A stretch of DNA of 62,620 nucleotides from an uncultured Oscillospiraceae bacterium (GTDB lineage Bacteria; Bacillota; Clostridia; Oscillospirales; Oscillospiraceae): contig CANQBC010000011.1 in the NCBI GenBank assembly GCA_947589225.1, positions 1 through 62,620 of the forward strand, given 5' to 3'. The notes under the pieces were generated by a model. The model was not told the origin of the DNA. It ran no database searches and saw only the letters and a list, made by a program, of their open reading frames with translations. Positions 47,272-54,937 of the stretch are shown piece after piece. How positions within the stretch are numbered: position 1 is the stretch's first letter; each line of letters starts with the position of its first letter. A program made the position numbers and the translations under genes.

Positions 47272-47387
47272 TGTTTTTTCCTCCTATATAAATTGAAATT
47301 GTTACCTTTTTAAGCTTTCGCGTCCGCAGACGCGAATCAATTTAATCATTTTTCCAAGGACATGCGCCTTGGAAAAATGCCCTTACA

Positions 47388-47470
47388 GTTGCCCGGAGTG
47401 TGCGGCCCCTGGGGCCGTGCGCGCAGGGAACCGGCAATAATCTCTTTGGCATTGAAAGGGCAACGCCCTT
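47388..47470. repeat. Second copy of the CGGAGTGTGCGGCCCC palindromic repeat
   Basis: The core at 47394-47426 (CGGAGTGTGCGGCCCC, one base, GGGGCCGTGCGCG) matches that at 43845-43880 and sits in a different outer stem (TTGCC/GGCAA). It is followed at about 47450-47470 by a hairpin GAAAGGGC-AAC-GCCCTTTC, the same AAC-loop type found at the first site. Confidence 0.6.
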
Positions 47471-47480
47471 TCAAGCCAGC

Positions 47481-48026
47481 TCAGTTGGCTACCTTTACCA
47501 TGGAAAAGCGGATCACTTTATCCCCCAGCATGAAGCCCTTCTGAAACTCCTCCACCACCTCGTTCTTGCCGTACTTTTCGTCGTCCACGTGCATCACGGC
47601 GTTGTGAAGTTTGGCGTCAAAGGGCTTTCCCACCGCCTCTATGGCGCGAATCCCCAGCTTCTCAAAGACATTTTGGAGCTGCGTCATGGTCATCTCGATA
47701 CCCTTCATAAACGCCTCGTCCGCGCAGCCGGTCTTGATGGCCCGCTCCAGATTGTCGTATACCGGCAGGAAGCCCGTCACGGTGTCCGACTTCACCTGGG
47801 CGTAGAGGGCCTCCCGCTCCTTTGACGAGCGCTTGCGGTAGTTCTCATACTCGGCGTAGAGCCGCATGTATTTGTCCTTCTCCGCGGCCAAAAGCTCCTC
47901 CGCCGTGGGCTCGGCGGGTTTTGTCTCCTTCTCCGGCGTCTCCACGGACTCCGGCTCCTGAGTCCCGGTCTGCGTGGTTTGGGGCTCCTTCTCCTCCTCC
48001 GGAGCGGCGCCATTTTTTTTAGACAT
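47481..48026 (-). CDS. grpE: Nucleotide exchange factor GrpE
   Basis: The 181-residue protein has an acidic, Pro/Glu/Thr-rich N-terminus (about 1-50), a long helix (AEYENYRKRSSKEREALYAQ) and the GrpE signature GMLxxxLxxVFEKLGI-like block (KGIEMTMTQLQNVFEKLGIR, AIEAVGKPFDAKLHNAVMHV, FQKGFMLGDKVIRFSMVKVA). It exchanges ADP on DnaK. The start overlaps the hrcA end by 8 bases, showing cotranscription. Confidence 0.96.
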   Translation of the reverse strand: MSKKNGAAPEEEKEPQTTQTGTQEPESVETPEKETKPAEPTAEELLAAEKDKYMRLYAEYENYRKRSSKEREALYAQVKSDTVTGFLPVYDNLERAIKTGCADEAFMKGIEMTMTQLQNVFEKLGIRAIEAVGKPFDAKLHNAVMHVDDEKYGKNEVVEEFQKGFMLGDKVIRFSMVKVAN

Positions 48027-49098
48027 CCTTGTCTCCTCCCTTTATCATCAGTTTTCCAAATCCCGCGGGCGGCGCGCTCCCCGCGCCAAGAAGCCTGGAA
48101 AGGCCCCCGGCGATGTACGAAAGCTTGGCCGCCACGGCTGAGTAATCCATTCTTGTGGGCCCTACCACCCCAATGAGGCCGCGCATCCCGTCCCCCGCCT
48201 CAAAGCTTGCCAGCACAACGGAGGAATCTCGCAGCTCCAGCGCCGCGTTCTCGGGGCCAATCAGCACCTTCACGTCGCCGAAGTCAGACGAGCCGGTGAG
48301 CGCTGAGATATTTTGCGAATCCGAAAGGTAATTTATGAGCCTATGGGCCTTATCAGGATCCTGAAATTCCGGGAGCTTCAGAAGATTTGCCTCACCGGAC
48401 ACGCTTGTCCCCGCGCCTTTTGAGGTCATCAGCGTCTCTATAAGGAAGCCCGCGATGACGCTTGTAAGCCCCATGGAGTCCCCCACCGCGCGCTCCGTGG
48501 AGGTAATGAGGTCGGAGGTTATCTTCTCCTCCATAAGCCCCGTGAAGCTGGCGTTAAACACAGCCGAAAGTCTCCTGAGCAGATCCTCGGTGAAGGAAAA
48601 AGGCAGGTGTACCAGCTTGTTTTTCACCGTGTCGCCGGTGAGAAGCAGCACGATAATAAAGGAATTGGCGTCCAGATAGATGAGATCCACGCGCTTTACC
48701 GTGGCCGGCGACATGGCCGAGATGGTCAGCGCCGGGTAGCTTGTAAGCTCCGTGGCCATCCTTCCCACATCCGCCATGAGCCTGTCGGCGCGGCCGGAGT
48801 GGCTTTGGAGCTTCCGCGTGATCTCGTCAGTCTCGCTATCGGAAAGCTCCCGCTCCCGCATAAGCTCATTGACGTAGAGTCTGTAACCCTTCGCCGTGGG
48901 CACGCGTCCGGCGGAGGTGTGGGGCTGCTCCAGGTAACCCTCCCTGTCCAGCGCCACAAGCTCGTTGCGGATGGTGGCCGGCGAACAGTTTAGCCCGGCC
49001 CTGTTAAGCACAGTCTTGCTCCCCACAGGTTCGGCGGATTCAATGTATTCCTCCACCACCGCTCGAAGGATTTTCTTCCTTCTCTCGCTCAGCTCCAT
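48019..49098 (-). CDS. hrcA: Heat-inducible transcription repressor HrcA
   Basis: The 359-residue repressor binds CIRCE and blocks the heat-shock operon until chaperone demand rises. The winged-helix N-terminus (RRKKILRAVVEEYIESAEPV, then GSKTVLNRAGLNCSPATIRN and EQPHTSAGRVPTAKGYRLYV) is diagnostic. The inserted dimerisation and C-terminal regions (GPTRMDYSAVAAKLSYIAGG) complete the family. It is the first gene of its own regulated operon, 13 bp after the CIRCE element. Confidence 0.97.
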   Translation of the reverse strand: MELSERRKKILRAVVEEYIESAEPVGSKTVLNRAGLNCSPATIRNELVALDREGYLEQPHTSAGRVPTAKGYRLYVNELMRERELSDSETDEITRKLQSHSGRADRLMADVGRMATELTSYPALTISAMSPATVKRVDLIYLDANSFIIVLLLTGDTVKNKLVHLPFSFTEDLLRRLSAVFNASFTGLMEEKITSDLITSTERAVGDSMGLTSVIAGFLIETLMTSKGAGTSVSGEANLLKLPEFQDPDKAHRLINYLSDSQNISALTGSSDFGDVKVLIGPENAALELRDSSVVLASFEAGDGMRGLIGVVGPTRMDYSAVAAKLSYIAGGLSRLLGAGSAPPAGFGKLMIKGGDKDV

Positions 49099-49111
49099 CG
49101 TTTCACCTTCT

Positions 49112-49138
49112 TTAGCACTCCCATTTCCTGAGTGCTAA
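49112..49138 (-). promoter_or_regulatory. CIRCE operator (HrcA binding site)
   Basis: TTAGCACTC, a 9-bp spacer and GAGTGCTAA match the CIRCE consensus without mismatch. It lies between the promoter and the hrcA start, so HrcA autoregulates the operon. Confidence 0.98.
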
Positions 49139-49142
49139 GCAT

Positions 49143-49171
49143 AATTTACCACTACGGAGAGCGAATGTCAA
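49143..49171 (-). promoter_or_regulatory. Promoter of hrcA-grpE-dnaK-dnaJ
   Basis: On the minus strand TTGACA (49166-49171) and TAAATT (49143-49148) are separated by 17 bp, with CIRCE directly downstream over the start site. Confidence 0.9.
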
Positions 49172-49446
49172 TAGGGATATCTACATTTTATAAAAAATTC
49201 AATAATAGGCCATCTCCAAATACGAGCGCCCCCGCGAGTCTGGCGGTAACGGGCCGGTAAAAAAACGCGCAGAGATCTCTTCAGATCCCTGCGTGTCTTA
49301 ATTCCGGCTTATTTTCGCCCACGGGCTTCGCATCCAGCCCGCAAAGGGCGGCGGCCCGAGAGTTTTGCGAAAGGCTTTCGCGCCGCGTATACTTCCTCTC
49401 TGGGCCGTAGAGGCCCCGCGAACCCTCGTTCCGGCTCCCCTTCCTT
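49172..49446. other. Gene-free segment between the hrcA promoter and the pilT gene
   Basis: No gene was seen. It contains the pilus-operon terminator (49257-49296) and, closer to pilT, GC-rich DNA with a GCGAAAGGCTTTCGC palindrome at about 49367-49381. Confidence 0.6.
49257..49296 (-). terminator. Terminator of the composite pilus operon
   Basis: On the minus strand ACACGCAGGGATCT and AGATCTCTGCGCGT pair (with G-T pairs) around loop GAAG, followed by a run of seven or more T. It lies about 150 bp beyond the pilT stop, at the end of the 13-kb run. Confidence 0.85.
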
Positions 49447-50505
49447 TCAACCGTTGAGGCGTTTTACCATGTTCTCATAGTTGGTGCAGGAGAGGAGAGC
49501 CGTATCCCGGGTGATCCTTCCCTCTTTATAAAGCTTGAGGAGGCTCCCGTCCATGGTACACATCCCGTCAGCCGCGCCGGCCTGCATGGTGGAGTCCAGC
49601 TGATGAAGCTTGCTCTCACGGATCATGTTCTGGATCGCCGGCGTGGTTTTCATCACCTCAAAAACAGGCACCAGACCTCCGTTCACCGACGGAACAAGCT
49701 GCTGGCATACCACGCCCTTCAGGATCTGGGCCAGTTGGATCTTGACCTGCTGCTGTTGATTGGCGGGAAAAACGTCGAGAACGCGGTTGATCGTATTAGC
49801 CGCGCCGCTGGTGTGCAGCGTGCTGAGAAGCAGCACCCCCGTCTCCGCCGCGGTAATAGCGGAGGATATCGTATCGTAATCTCTCATCTCACCGAGCAAA
49901 ATCACATCCGGGCTCTCCCGCAGGGCCGAGCGGAGGGCGTCCAGATACCCCGGCGTGTCGATGGATATCTCGCGCTGGGTCACTATGGATCTCTCGTGCC
50001 TGTGGATATACTCGATGGGATCCTCCATCGTTATAATGTGCCCGTCCCGGCTGCGGTTTATCCGGTCGATCATGCAGGCGAGCGTGGTGGATTTTCCCGT
50101 ACCGGCCGCGCCGGTAATGAGCACAAGGCCCTTTTTGTTGTCCGCAAGGCTCAGGACGTTTTCGGGTATCCCCAGCTTCTCCGGATCCGGCAGTCCGAAG
50201 TAGATGACCCGTATCACCACCGCGAGGGAGCCGCGCTGTCTGAATACATTCACCCGGAATCTTCCCAGGTGTGAGACGGAAAAGGAAAAATCGTCGTCAA
50301 TACCGTTCTCAAGGTTCTTCCGGCTCCGGCCGCCGGCCTCATAGATCTTCTCCGCCAGGCTCCGGATCCCGTCGGGCATCATTCGCTCGCTCCCCTGTCT
50401 CTCCTGGTGTCCGTTGCGTTTGAATGTGACCGGCAACCCGGCTATCAGAAAAATATCCGACGCCCCCGCCTCTATCGCCTTTTCCAAAATCGGTATAATT
50501 TCCAC
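49447..50505 (-). CDS. pilT: PilT-type type IV pilus ATPase
   Basis: The 352-residue hexameric ATPase has the PilT N-domain (AIEAGASDIFLIAGLPVTFK), Walker A GAAGTGKSTTLAC near residue 132, the Asp box (IITMEDPIEYIHRHERSIVT), Walker B (PDVILLGEMRDYDTI) and His box (LLSTLHTSGAANTINR). The stretch AIQNMIRESKLHQLDS closely follows the AIRNLIRE motif that marks PilT retraction ATPases rather than PilB assembly ATPases. The length is typical of PilT. GTG start after AAGGAG. It is the last gene of the operon; no PilB gene is present in the window. Confidence 0.92.
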   Translation of the reverse strand: MEIIPILEKAIEAGASDIFLIAGLPVTFKRNGHQERQGSERMMPDGIRSLAEKIYEAGGRSRKNLENGIDDDFSFSVSHLGRFRVNVFRQRGSLAVVIRVIYFGLPDPEKLGIPENVLSLADNKKGLVLITGAAGTGKSTTLACMIDRINRSRDGHIITMEDPIEYIHRHERSIVTQREISIDTPGYLDALRSALRESPDVILLGEMRDYDTISSAITAAETGVLLLSTLHTSGAANTINRVLDVFPANQQQQVKIQLAQILKGVVCQQLVPSVNGGLVPVFEVMKTTPAIQNMIRESKLHQLDSTMQAGAADGMCTMDGSLLKLYKEGRITRDTALLSCTNYENMVKRLNG

Positions 50506-50517
50506 AAATATTCTCCT

Positions 50518-50853
50518 TTACTCGCCTGTCCAAAGGCCGCCAATCGTTTCGTCCTGTTTCCATTCCTTGTCGACCGTCCAGCAAATCACGTCTCCGTTAT
50601 CGTCCAAAGCGACCCTGAGGCGCATGCCGTCCCGTTCAAAGACCGCCTCCGCTCCCGGCTCCGCGGTCAGAAGAAAGCTCTGGCCTTCCCGCTCCAACGC
50701 GTACCTTGTGCTGACAGTGTCGGCGTACCGCTCCGCCAGGGCTCGATCCGCCCGGGCTGTCGCAAAGGTCAGGATGGCCAGTACGGAGAGGCAGATGCAG
50801 ACTACCGTCAAAAGCAGCGATAAAGGTCCCAATCGGATCGGTGTATCTTCCAT
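50518..50853 (-). CDS. Small pseudopilin-like membrane protein
   Basis: The 111-residue protein has one N-terminal hydrophobic helix (LSLLLTVVCICLSVLAILTF, about 12-31) and a short beta-rich tail (AEPGAEAVFERDGMRLRVAL). This is the pseudopilin shape, but the classic G-FxxxE prepilin site is absent. It lies 12 bp before pilT and 3 bp after another pilin-like gene. A minor pilin role is inferred from shape and context only. Confidence 0.5.
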   Translation of the reverse strand: MEDTPIRLGPLSLLLTVVCICLSVLAILTFATARADRALAERYADTVSTRYALEREGQSFLLTAEPGAEAVFERDGMRLRVALDDNGDVICWTVDKEWKQDETIGGLWTGE

Positions 50854-50856
50854 CTC

Positions 50857-51252
50857 TCAGCCGCCCCCATATCGGCTCAAACAGACGGCCGTCTCAAGGC
50901 CGTATATTTCCCGGTCATTCCAAAACACCGTAATAACACTGTACGCAATCCCGCTTCCCGGCTCCCAGGTGATTTGCGCGCGATACTCCCCGTCCCGAAC
51001 CGTCACACCCGCCTCGTCCAGTTCGGCGTCTCCCGTCCTGCTCAACAGCTCACACAGCTCCTCCGCGTCGGAGGATGCCGCCACGGCCTCCGCCGCGTTC
51101 TCCGCCATGCCCACGGCCTTTGTCAGGCGTTCCGCATCGGCGCTGCGGGCGCGGGCCGCCCCGAACACCGTGGAAAGCGCCAGAATGACCGCCACAAAAA
51201 CAAGTATCAGCAGGAGCGTCTCAAAATAAAACGCCGTTATATGCTTTTTCAT
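50857..51252 (-). CDS. Pilin-like protein with degenerate prepilin motif
   Basis: The 131-residue protein begins MKKHITAFYFETLLLILVFV. A hydrophobic helix starts right after a short basic leader and carries Glu in the position where pilins have Glu5 (AFYFETLLL), but the residue before cleavage is Thr or Ala, not Gly. The rest is a soluble, mixed alpha/beta tail ending in CLSRYGGG. It overlaps the DUF4860 gene by 4 bases (ATGA). Likely a minor pilin; processing by a prepilin peptidase is uncertain. Confidence 0.55.
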   Translation of the reverse strand: MKKHITAFYFETLLLILVFVAVILALSTVFGAARARSADAERLTKAVGMAENAAEAVAASSDAEELCELLSRTGDAELDEAGVTVRDGEYRAQITWEPGSGIAYSVITVFWNDREIYGLETAVCLSRYGGG

Positions 51253-51710
51253 TCCGATCCCTCCCAAGTCCTCAGGCTCAGGAGAGCCTCTCCCGCATCC
51301 GTGCGTATTTCCATGACCCCCGGCTCAATAAACTCCGCCGTGAACACGGACGTCTTTCCCAGCGCGCTTGCCTCGTCAGGGGCAAGCGGCGCGTCCACCG
51401 CGCTGTACTCCTCCATCAGATATCCCTTATATCGATATATACGCACCGCGTATCCGGAGCCGTCCTCGACCACAAGCTCCGGCCCCGTCTCACTGTCCCT
51501 GATTCGGACATTCCCGGCGCTGTCACCGCCCTTTACGCAGGCCGCCAGATACGACAGCAGCGCCCTGGAGTTGTTGTTGCCCTCCTGTCCAGCCGCCACA
51601 GCCTGATAAGTCCGCGCTCCAAACATGACAAGGAGAAGGAGCCCCGCCCAAAAAAGCGCGGCGATCCCCAAGGTATATAGCCCCAGCGGCGATCCGCCTT
51701 TGCGTTTCAT
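51249..51710 (-). CDS. DUF4860-like protein
   Basis: The 153-residue protein begins MKRKGGSPLGLYTLGIAALF, a basic leader and then one hydrophobic helix, followed by YQAVAAGQEGNNNSRALLSY, AACVKGGDSAGNVRIRDSET and a beta-rich C-half. This matches DUF4860, a family found beside type IV-like genes in Clostridia. It could be a pilin-like subunit. Its start is taken at MKRKG because AGGAG lies upstream; a further ATG 6 codons earlier overlaps this. Confidence 0.6.
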   Translation of the reverse strand: MKRKGGSPLGLYTLGIAALFWAGLLLLVMFGARTYQAVAAGQEGNNNSRALLSYLAACVKGGDSAGNVRIRDSETGPELVVEDGSGYAVRIYRYKGYLMEEYSAVDAPLAPDEASALGKTSVFTAEFIEPGVMEIRTDAGEALLSLRTWEGSE

Positions 51711-51745
51711 AAGCTCTCCTCCCTCCATTTATCTTCTGGGCCGCC

Positions 51746-52066
51746 TTAGTGCTCCCTTACCGTCACCCGGATCTCCGGCGGAATGTTTGAGGCGAACGCA
51801 TCATACGTCACGTAATAATCCTCATGGTTGATCTGAAGCCCGTAGTGCTCCTCAAGGTACTTGAGATTCGGGGGGTATACCCCCTCCACCACAAAGCATT
51901 GGAGCGCCCCGCGCTCCACCGCCGCCTTCAGCGACGCGGCGCTCTCTTCCTCCATGTCTCCGTTCATGATACCGCCGGCGAGGGCATATGCCCCCAGGGC
52001 AACCAGCAGTAAAAGAGCCAGCGCTATAAAATATGGCGCGCGGCTTTTTCTTCTGTCACTGTACAT
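51746..52066 (-). CDS. Small membrane-anchored pilus-associated protein
   Basis: The 106-residue protein has a basic N-terminus (MYSDRRKSRA), one membrane helix (PYFIALALLLLVALGAYALA) and an outer segment with AVERGALQCFVVEGVYPPNL and KYLEEHYGL. The ALQCFVVEGVYPP segment recalls the early helix-loop of pseudopilins. It lies 9 bp after the PilC-like gene. The family was not identified. Confidence 0.5.
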   Translation of the reverse strand: MYSDRRKSRAPYFIALALLLLVALGAYALAGGIMNGDMEEESAASLKAAVERGALQCFVVEGVYPPNLKYLEEHYGLQINHEDYYVTYDAFASNIPPEIRVTVREH

Positions 52067-52075
52067 GTCCGCCCC

Positions 52076-53110
52076 TCACCCGATAGCGTTCATCATTCCG
52101 ATGAGCGGCAGCATAACGCTCAAAAGAGAAAGCCCCACTGTAAGCATCAGCACGCCGGACAGCAGCGGATCCACCACAGCCACGAGCCTGTCCACCATAT
52201 TGCCGCAGCTCCGCTCCAAAAGACCCGTGAGCCGTTGAAGAACCTGCTCCATGTTGCCGCTCCGCTCACCGGCCAGGAGCATCCTGCCGTACACCGGCTC
52301 AAACAGATCCTCGCTGTATGCCGCGCTGGCGATGCCGCGGCCCTCCTCCATGAGCTTCAGACACCTTTTAAGTTTTTCCTCCACCGGGGCGTAATCCACC
52401 ATTTTCATGCTGTCGATCACCGCAACGTCCTGCATCTCTCCGCTGGCCAGGAATGTGGACAGAGCCGAGGTGAATCGGAACATTCCCATGCTCTCGAGTA
52501 TCCCGGCGCATATGGGGATCCGGCGTAAAACCGACTCCACCACCGGGCGCTTTCCGCTCCGCCACAACAAAAGCCCCGTTACAAGGGCCGCCGCGAGCAG
52601 CACCATCACCGCCAGCGCCGCGTAGCAAAAGCCGTAAGCCCAACGTATGTACCCATAGCTGGACGCGGTCAAGCTCCCCGACAGGCTCTCATAGACGCCG
52701 GTAAACGTGGGCAGGACCATTGTCAGCATCACCGCCAGCACCGCGATGATCAGCGTGAGCATCGCCGCGGGGTACGTCACCGCGTTTCGGAGCTTCTCGC
52801 CAATGCTTTTCTGCTCCGTGTAATACCGGGAAAGCCTGAACAGAACATCCTCAAGGCGGCCCGAGGACTCGCCGGCGGCAACCATTTTCAGGGCATAATC
52901 GGGGAATATGCCGCTCTGCTCCATGGCCGCGTGGAGACCTTCTCCCCGCTCGACCGCCGCCTCCATTACCTTGAGGCCCTCCTCCAGTACGCCGTCGCCC
53001 TCTTTTCTCAAAAGGCCGATGGCCTCGTCTACCTGGATCCCGGAGCCCAGCATCATCGCCACGCTCTCACAAAACGCGCTGACACCCAATTCATCCAGTT
53101 TCTTGCTCAT
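52076..53110 (-). CDS. pilC: PilC/GspF-type inner membrane platform protein
   Basis: The 344-residue protein has the GspF/PilC layout: two repeated cytoplasmic domains (FCESVAMMLGSGIQVDEAIG, and in the second half FRFTSALSTFLASGEMQDVA) with family motifs MVAAGESSGRLEDVLFRLSR and MLLAGERSGNMEQVLQRLTG, and three membrane helices. It anchors the ATPase and pilin assembly in type IV pilus or type II secretion machines. It is a little shorter than the usual 400 residues because the N-terminal tail is missing. It lies 9 bp after the transglutaminase-like gene. Confidence 0.88.
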   Translation of the reverse strand: MSKKLDELGVSAFCESVAMMLGSGIQVDEAIGLLRKEGDGVLEEGLKVMEAAVERGEGLHAAMEQSGIFPDYALKMVAAGESSGRLEDVLFRLSRYYTEQKSIGEKLRNAVTYPAAMLTLIIAVLAVMLTMVLPTFTGVYESLSGSLTASSYGYIRWAYGFCYAALAVMVLLAAALVTGLLLWRSGKRPVVESVLRRIPICAGILESMGMFRFTSALSTFLASGEMQDVAVIDSMKMVDYAPVEEKLKRCLKLMEEGRGIASAAYSEDLFEPVYGRMLLAGERSGNMEQVLQRLTGLLERSCGNMVDRLVAVVDPLLSGVLMLTVGLSLLSVMLPLIGMMNAIG

Positions 53111-53119
53111 TGGCTCACC

Positions 53120-54058
53120 TCAATATTCATAGACATCCGAGTAGTTTCCCCCATCCCCGATAAACTCGCCGTTCGTTCCGTTCGCGGAGAACGTCAGGTC
53201 GAGACGGCTCCATTTCCCCCCGGAAACCTGGTAGTCGACCGTTACCCAGCCTGTCTCATCCGTGTAAAACATATTCCACGCGTGATATAGATCGTCCGGG
53301 GACACATAGCCGAAGATCACCCTGGTCGGTATCCCCTGGCTGCGCAGCATCGCCGCCGCAAGGGAGGCGTAATCGAAGCAGATGCCCTTCCCCGTCCTCA
53401 TTGTCTCGTCAATGTCCGGCAGATAGCCGCTTTTCACGTCTTTTGCCTTCTGCGTGTCGTACGACACATGTCCGCAAATGTACTCGAACACCGCGGAGAC
53501 CACCTCCACGGCTGTGGCGCAGTCTTTCGCCAGCTCCTCCGCCTTTTTCACACACTGGGAATCCTGTGCGTAGTTCACGTAGTCACTGGGTCGGGTGAAG
53601 GGCTGGAACTCATCCAGAAGGGTGACCTCCGCCTCCTCACTGTACTTTTCCGCGTACTTGGTGTCCGTCACATTCTCCATCACCCGGAATTTGTACGTCC
53701 CGTTCCCGCTCTGAATGGGGAATACGGAGGGGGTACCATCCGATTTGATGTCGTAGGTGTATTTTATGTCGTCCTTGACCACCTGGAATTTCAACCGCGC
53801 GTCGGATACGGCCGATACCGCCACGTACCCCTCTGAAAGCGCGGACAAGTCCAGCTTGACGCCATTCTTTTCCTCCGTGTCGTGGAAGCTCGCGTCCTTA
53901 AACGGCGGGGCCTTATAGGGGGTAAGCTCCCCGTTTCCGTCCGTATTCATATCAGAGCCCGGCACCGTGTTGTTTGGCCCCACAGGCCCGCCTTGTTTGC
54001 CGCAGCCGCCGATAAGGCAAAGGGTCAGCAGGAGTGCCAATATTTTTTTGCGATCCAT
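53120..54058 (-). CDS. Transglutaminase-like lipoprotein
   Basis: The protein begins MDRKKILALLLTLCLIGGCG, a lipoprotein signal with a LIGGC lipobox. A linker and a beta-rich region follow; the C-terminal third is a transglutaminase-like domain with Cys in GKGICFDYASLAAAMLRSQG, His in YHAWNMFYTDETGWVTVDY and the following Asp. These can be proteases, crosslinkers or peptide-binding folds. The start at 54058 begins the signal peptide; an ATG at 54082 overlapping the sortase stop is the alternative. Its place between sortase B and PilC suggests a role in cross-linking or trimming surface proteins. Confidence 0.82.
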   Translation of the reverse strand: MDRKKILALLLTLCLIGGCGKQGGPVGPNNTVPGSDMNTDGNGELTPYKAPPFKDASFHDTEEKNGVKLDLSALSEGYVAVSAVSDARLKFQVVKDDIKYTYDIKSDGTPSVFPIQSGNGTYKFRVMENVTDTKYAEKYSEEAEVTLLDEFQPFTRPSDYVNYAQDSQCVKKAEELAKDCATAVEVVSAVFEYICGHVSYDTQKAKDVKSGYLPDIDETMRTGKGICFDYASLAAAMLRSQGIPTRVIFGYVSPDDLYHAWNMFYTDETGWVTVDYQVSGGKWSRLDLTFSANGTNGEFIGDGGNYSDVYEY

Positions 54059-54078
54059 ACTGTCCCGGCCCCCTGGTC

Positions 54079-54933
54079 TCATTCTTCAATAGGCTCCCCA
54101 CCGGCGCTGTCCACCGGCACAAGCATCCCATGTACCACAAATCGCGCGTCCTGGAAGGAATAGGCGCAGGTGGAAAGCACCACATAACGCGCGTCATCCA
54201 CGGGCTTCGCCGGAGGTTCGACTACCGACTGACCCGTCATCTTTTCCAGGTATTCGTCAAGCTCGATACTGGGGCCTCTGAAGATGGTGTATGTGTCCGA
54301 ATACGCGGATATGGTATAGCAGCTGATTATTTCCACCCTGTAATCCCGCTCCGGCGTAAGCAGCCAGAACACCGGGTGGTCGTCCAAAAACTGCTGGTCG
54401 CCCCATTTTCCAAGCTGTCCGAACATGCTCCCGTCGCGCATATGATGCCCGTAGATTATGGTATTGCTGTCCATAAAATCGCCGCTGTTCGCGCTTTCCA
54501 TAAATATGGAGCCGCTGGTCAAATAATTCCCAAGATAATCGTGGTGCAAATACTCGTCGTTATCGTCCCCCCGCAGCACCGGGTAATTGATGAGCGTGTC
54601 CTCGCAGTAGATCCACCCCACCACGTCCTCGTTGACGGCGCGAAGAGACGCGAAATCCACAACGATCGGCGCCAGATCCGCCTCGTTTCCCGCCGGATCC
54701 TCCCCGCCGCCGGTACTCACGCCGCCGTCCGATTCACCGCCGAGCGGTCCATCGTCAGAACTCGTGTCGCCCAAGGGCTTTTGGGGATTGACGGTCACAA
54801 ATTGACCCGCCGCGGCCTCGTAAATTTTCTGGCCCTTCTTGTAGGCGAGAAACTTTGAGCCTATTTCCACCGCGGAGAAAACGAATACCGCCAGTATCAC
54901 AAGGAAGATGCCGGTCTTCAGCCACCTTTTCAT
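54079..54933 (-). CDS. srtB: Class B sortase
   Basis: The 284-residue transpeptidase has an N-terminal membrane helix (about 6-26), a Ser/Gly/Asp-rich linker (SSDDGPLGGESDGGVSTGGG) and the sortase barrel. Catalytic residues are His in NTIIYGHHMRDGSMFG, Cys in VLSTCAYSFQDARFVVHG (near residue 256) and the following Arg. The long beta6-beta7 segment (TISAYSDTYTIFRGPSIELD) is the class B feature. It should attach specific proteins to the wall. No clear NPxTx-type substrate lies nearby. It is 4 bp after the signal peptidase gene. Confidence 0.9.
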   Translation of the reverse strand: MKRWLKTGIFLVILAVFVFSAVEIGSKFLAYKKGQKIYEAAAGQFVTVNPQKPLGDTSSDDGPLGGESDGGVSTGGGEDPAGNEADLAPIVVDFASLRAVNEDVVGWIYCEDTLINYPVLRGDDNDEYLHHDYLGNYLTSGSIFMESANSGDFMDSNTIIYGHHMRDGSMFGQLGKWGDQQFLDDHPVFWLLTPERDYRVEIISCYTISAYSDTYTIFRGPSIELDEYLEKMTGQSVVEPPAKPVDDARYVVLSTCAYSFQDARFVVHGMLVPVDSAGGEPIEE

Positions 54934-54937
54934 TGTT

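Noticed and set aside
49447-50505. Calling the pilus ATPase PilB or GspE
   Set aside because: It is short, lacks the long N-terminal GspE domain and zinc motif, and carries the AIRNLIRE-like PilT motif.
54760-54800. NPQKP in the class B sortase as a self-sorting signal
   Set aside because: It lies just after the N-terminal membrane helix and has no hydrophobic tail behind it, so it is most likely chance.
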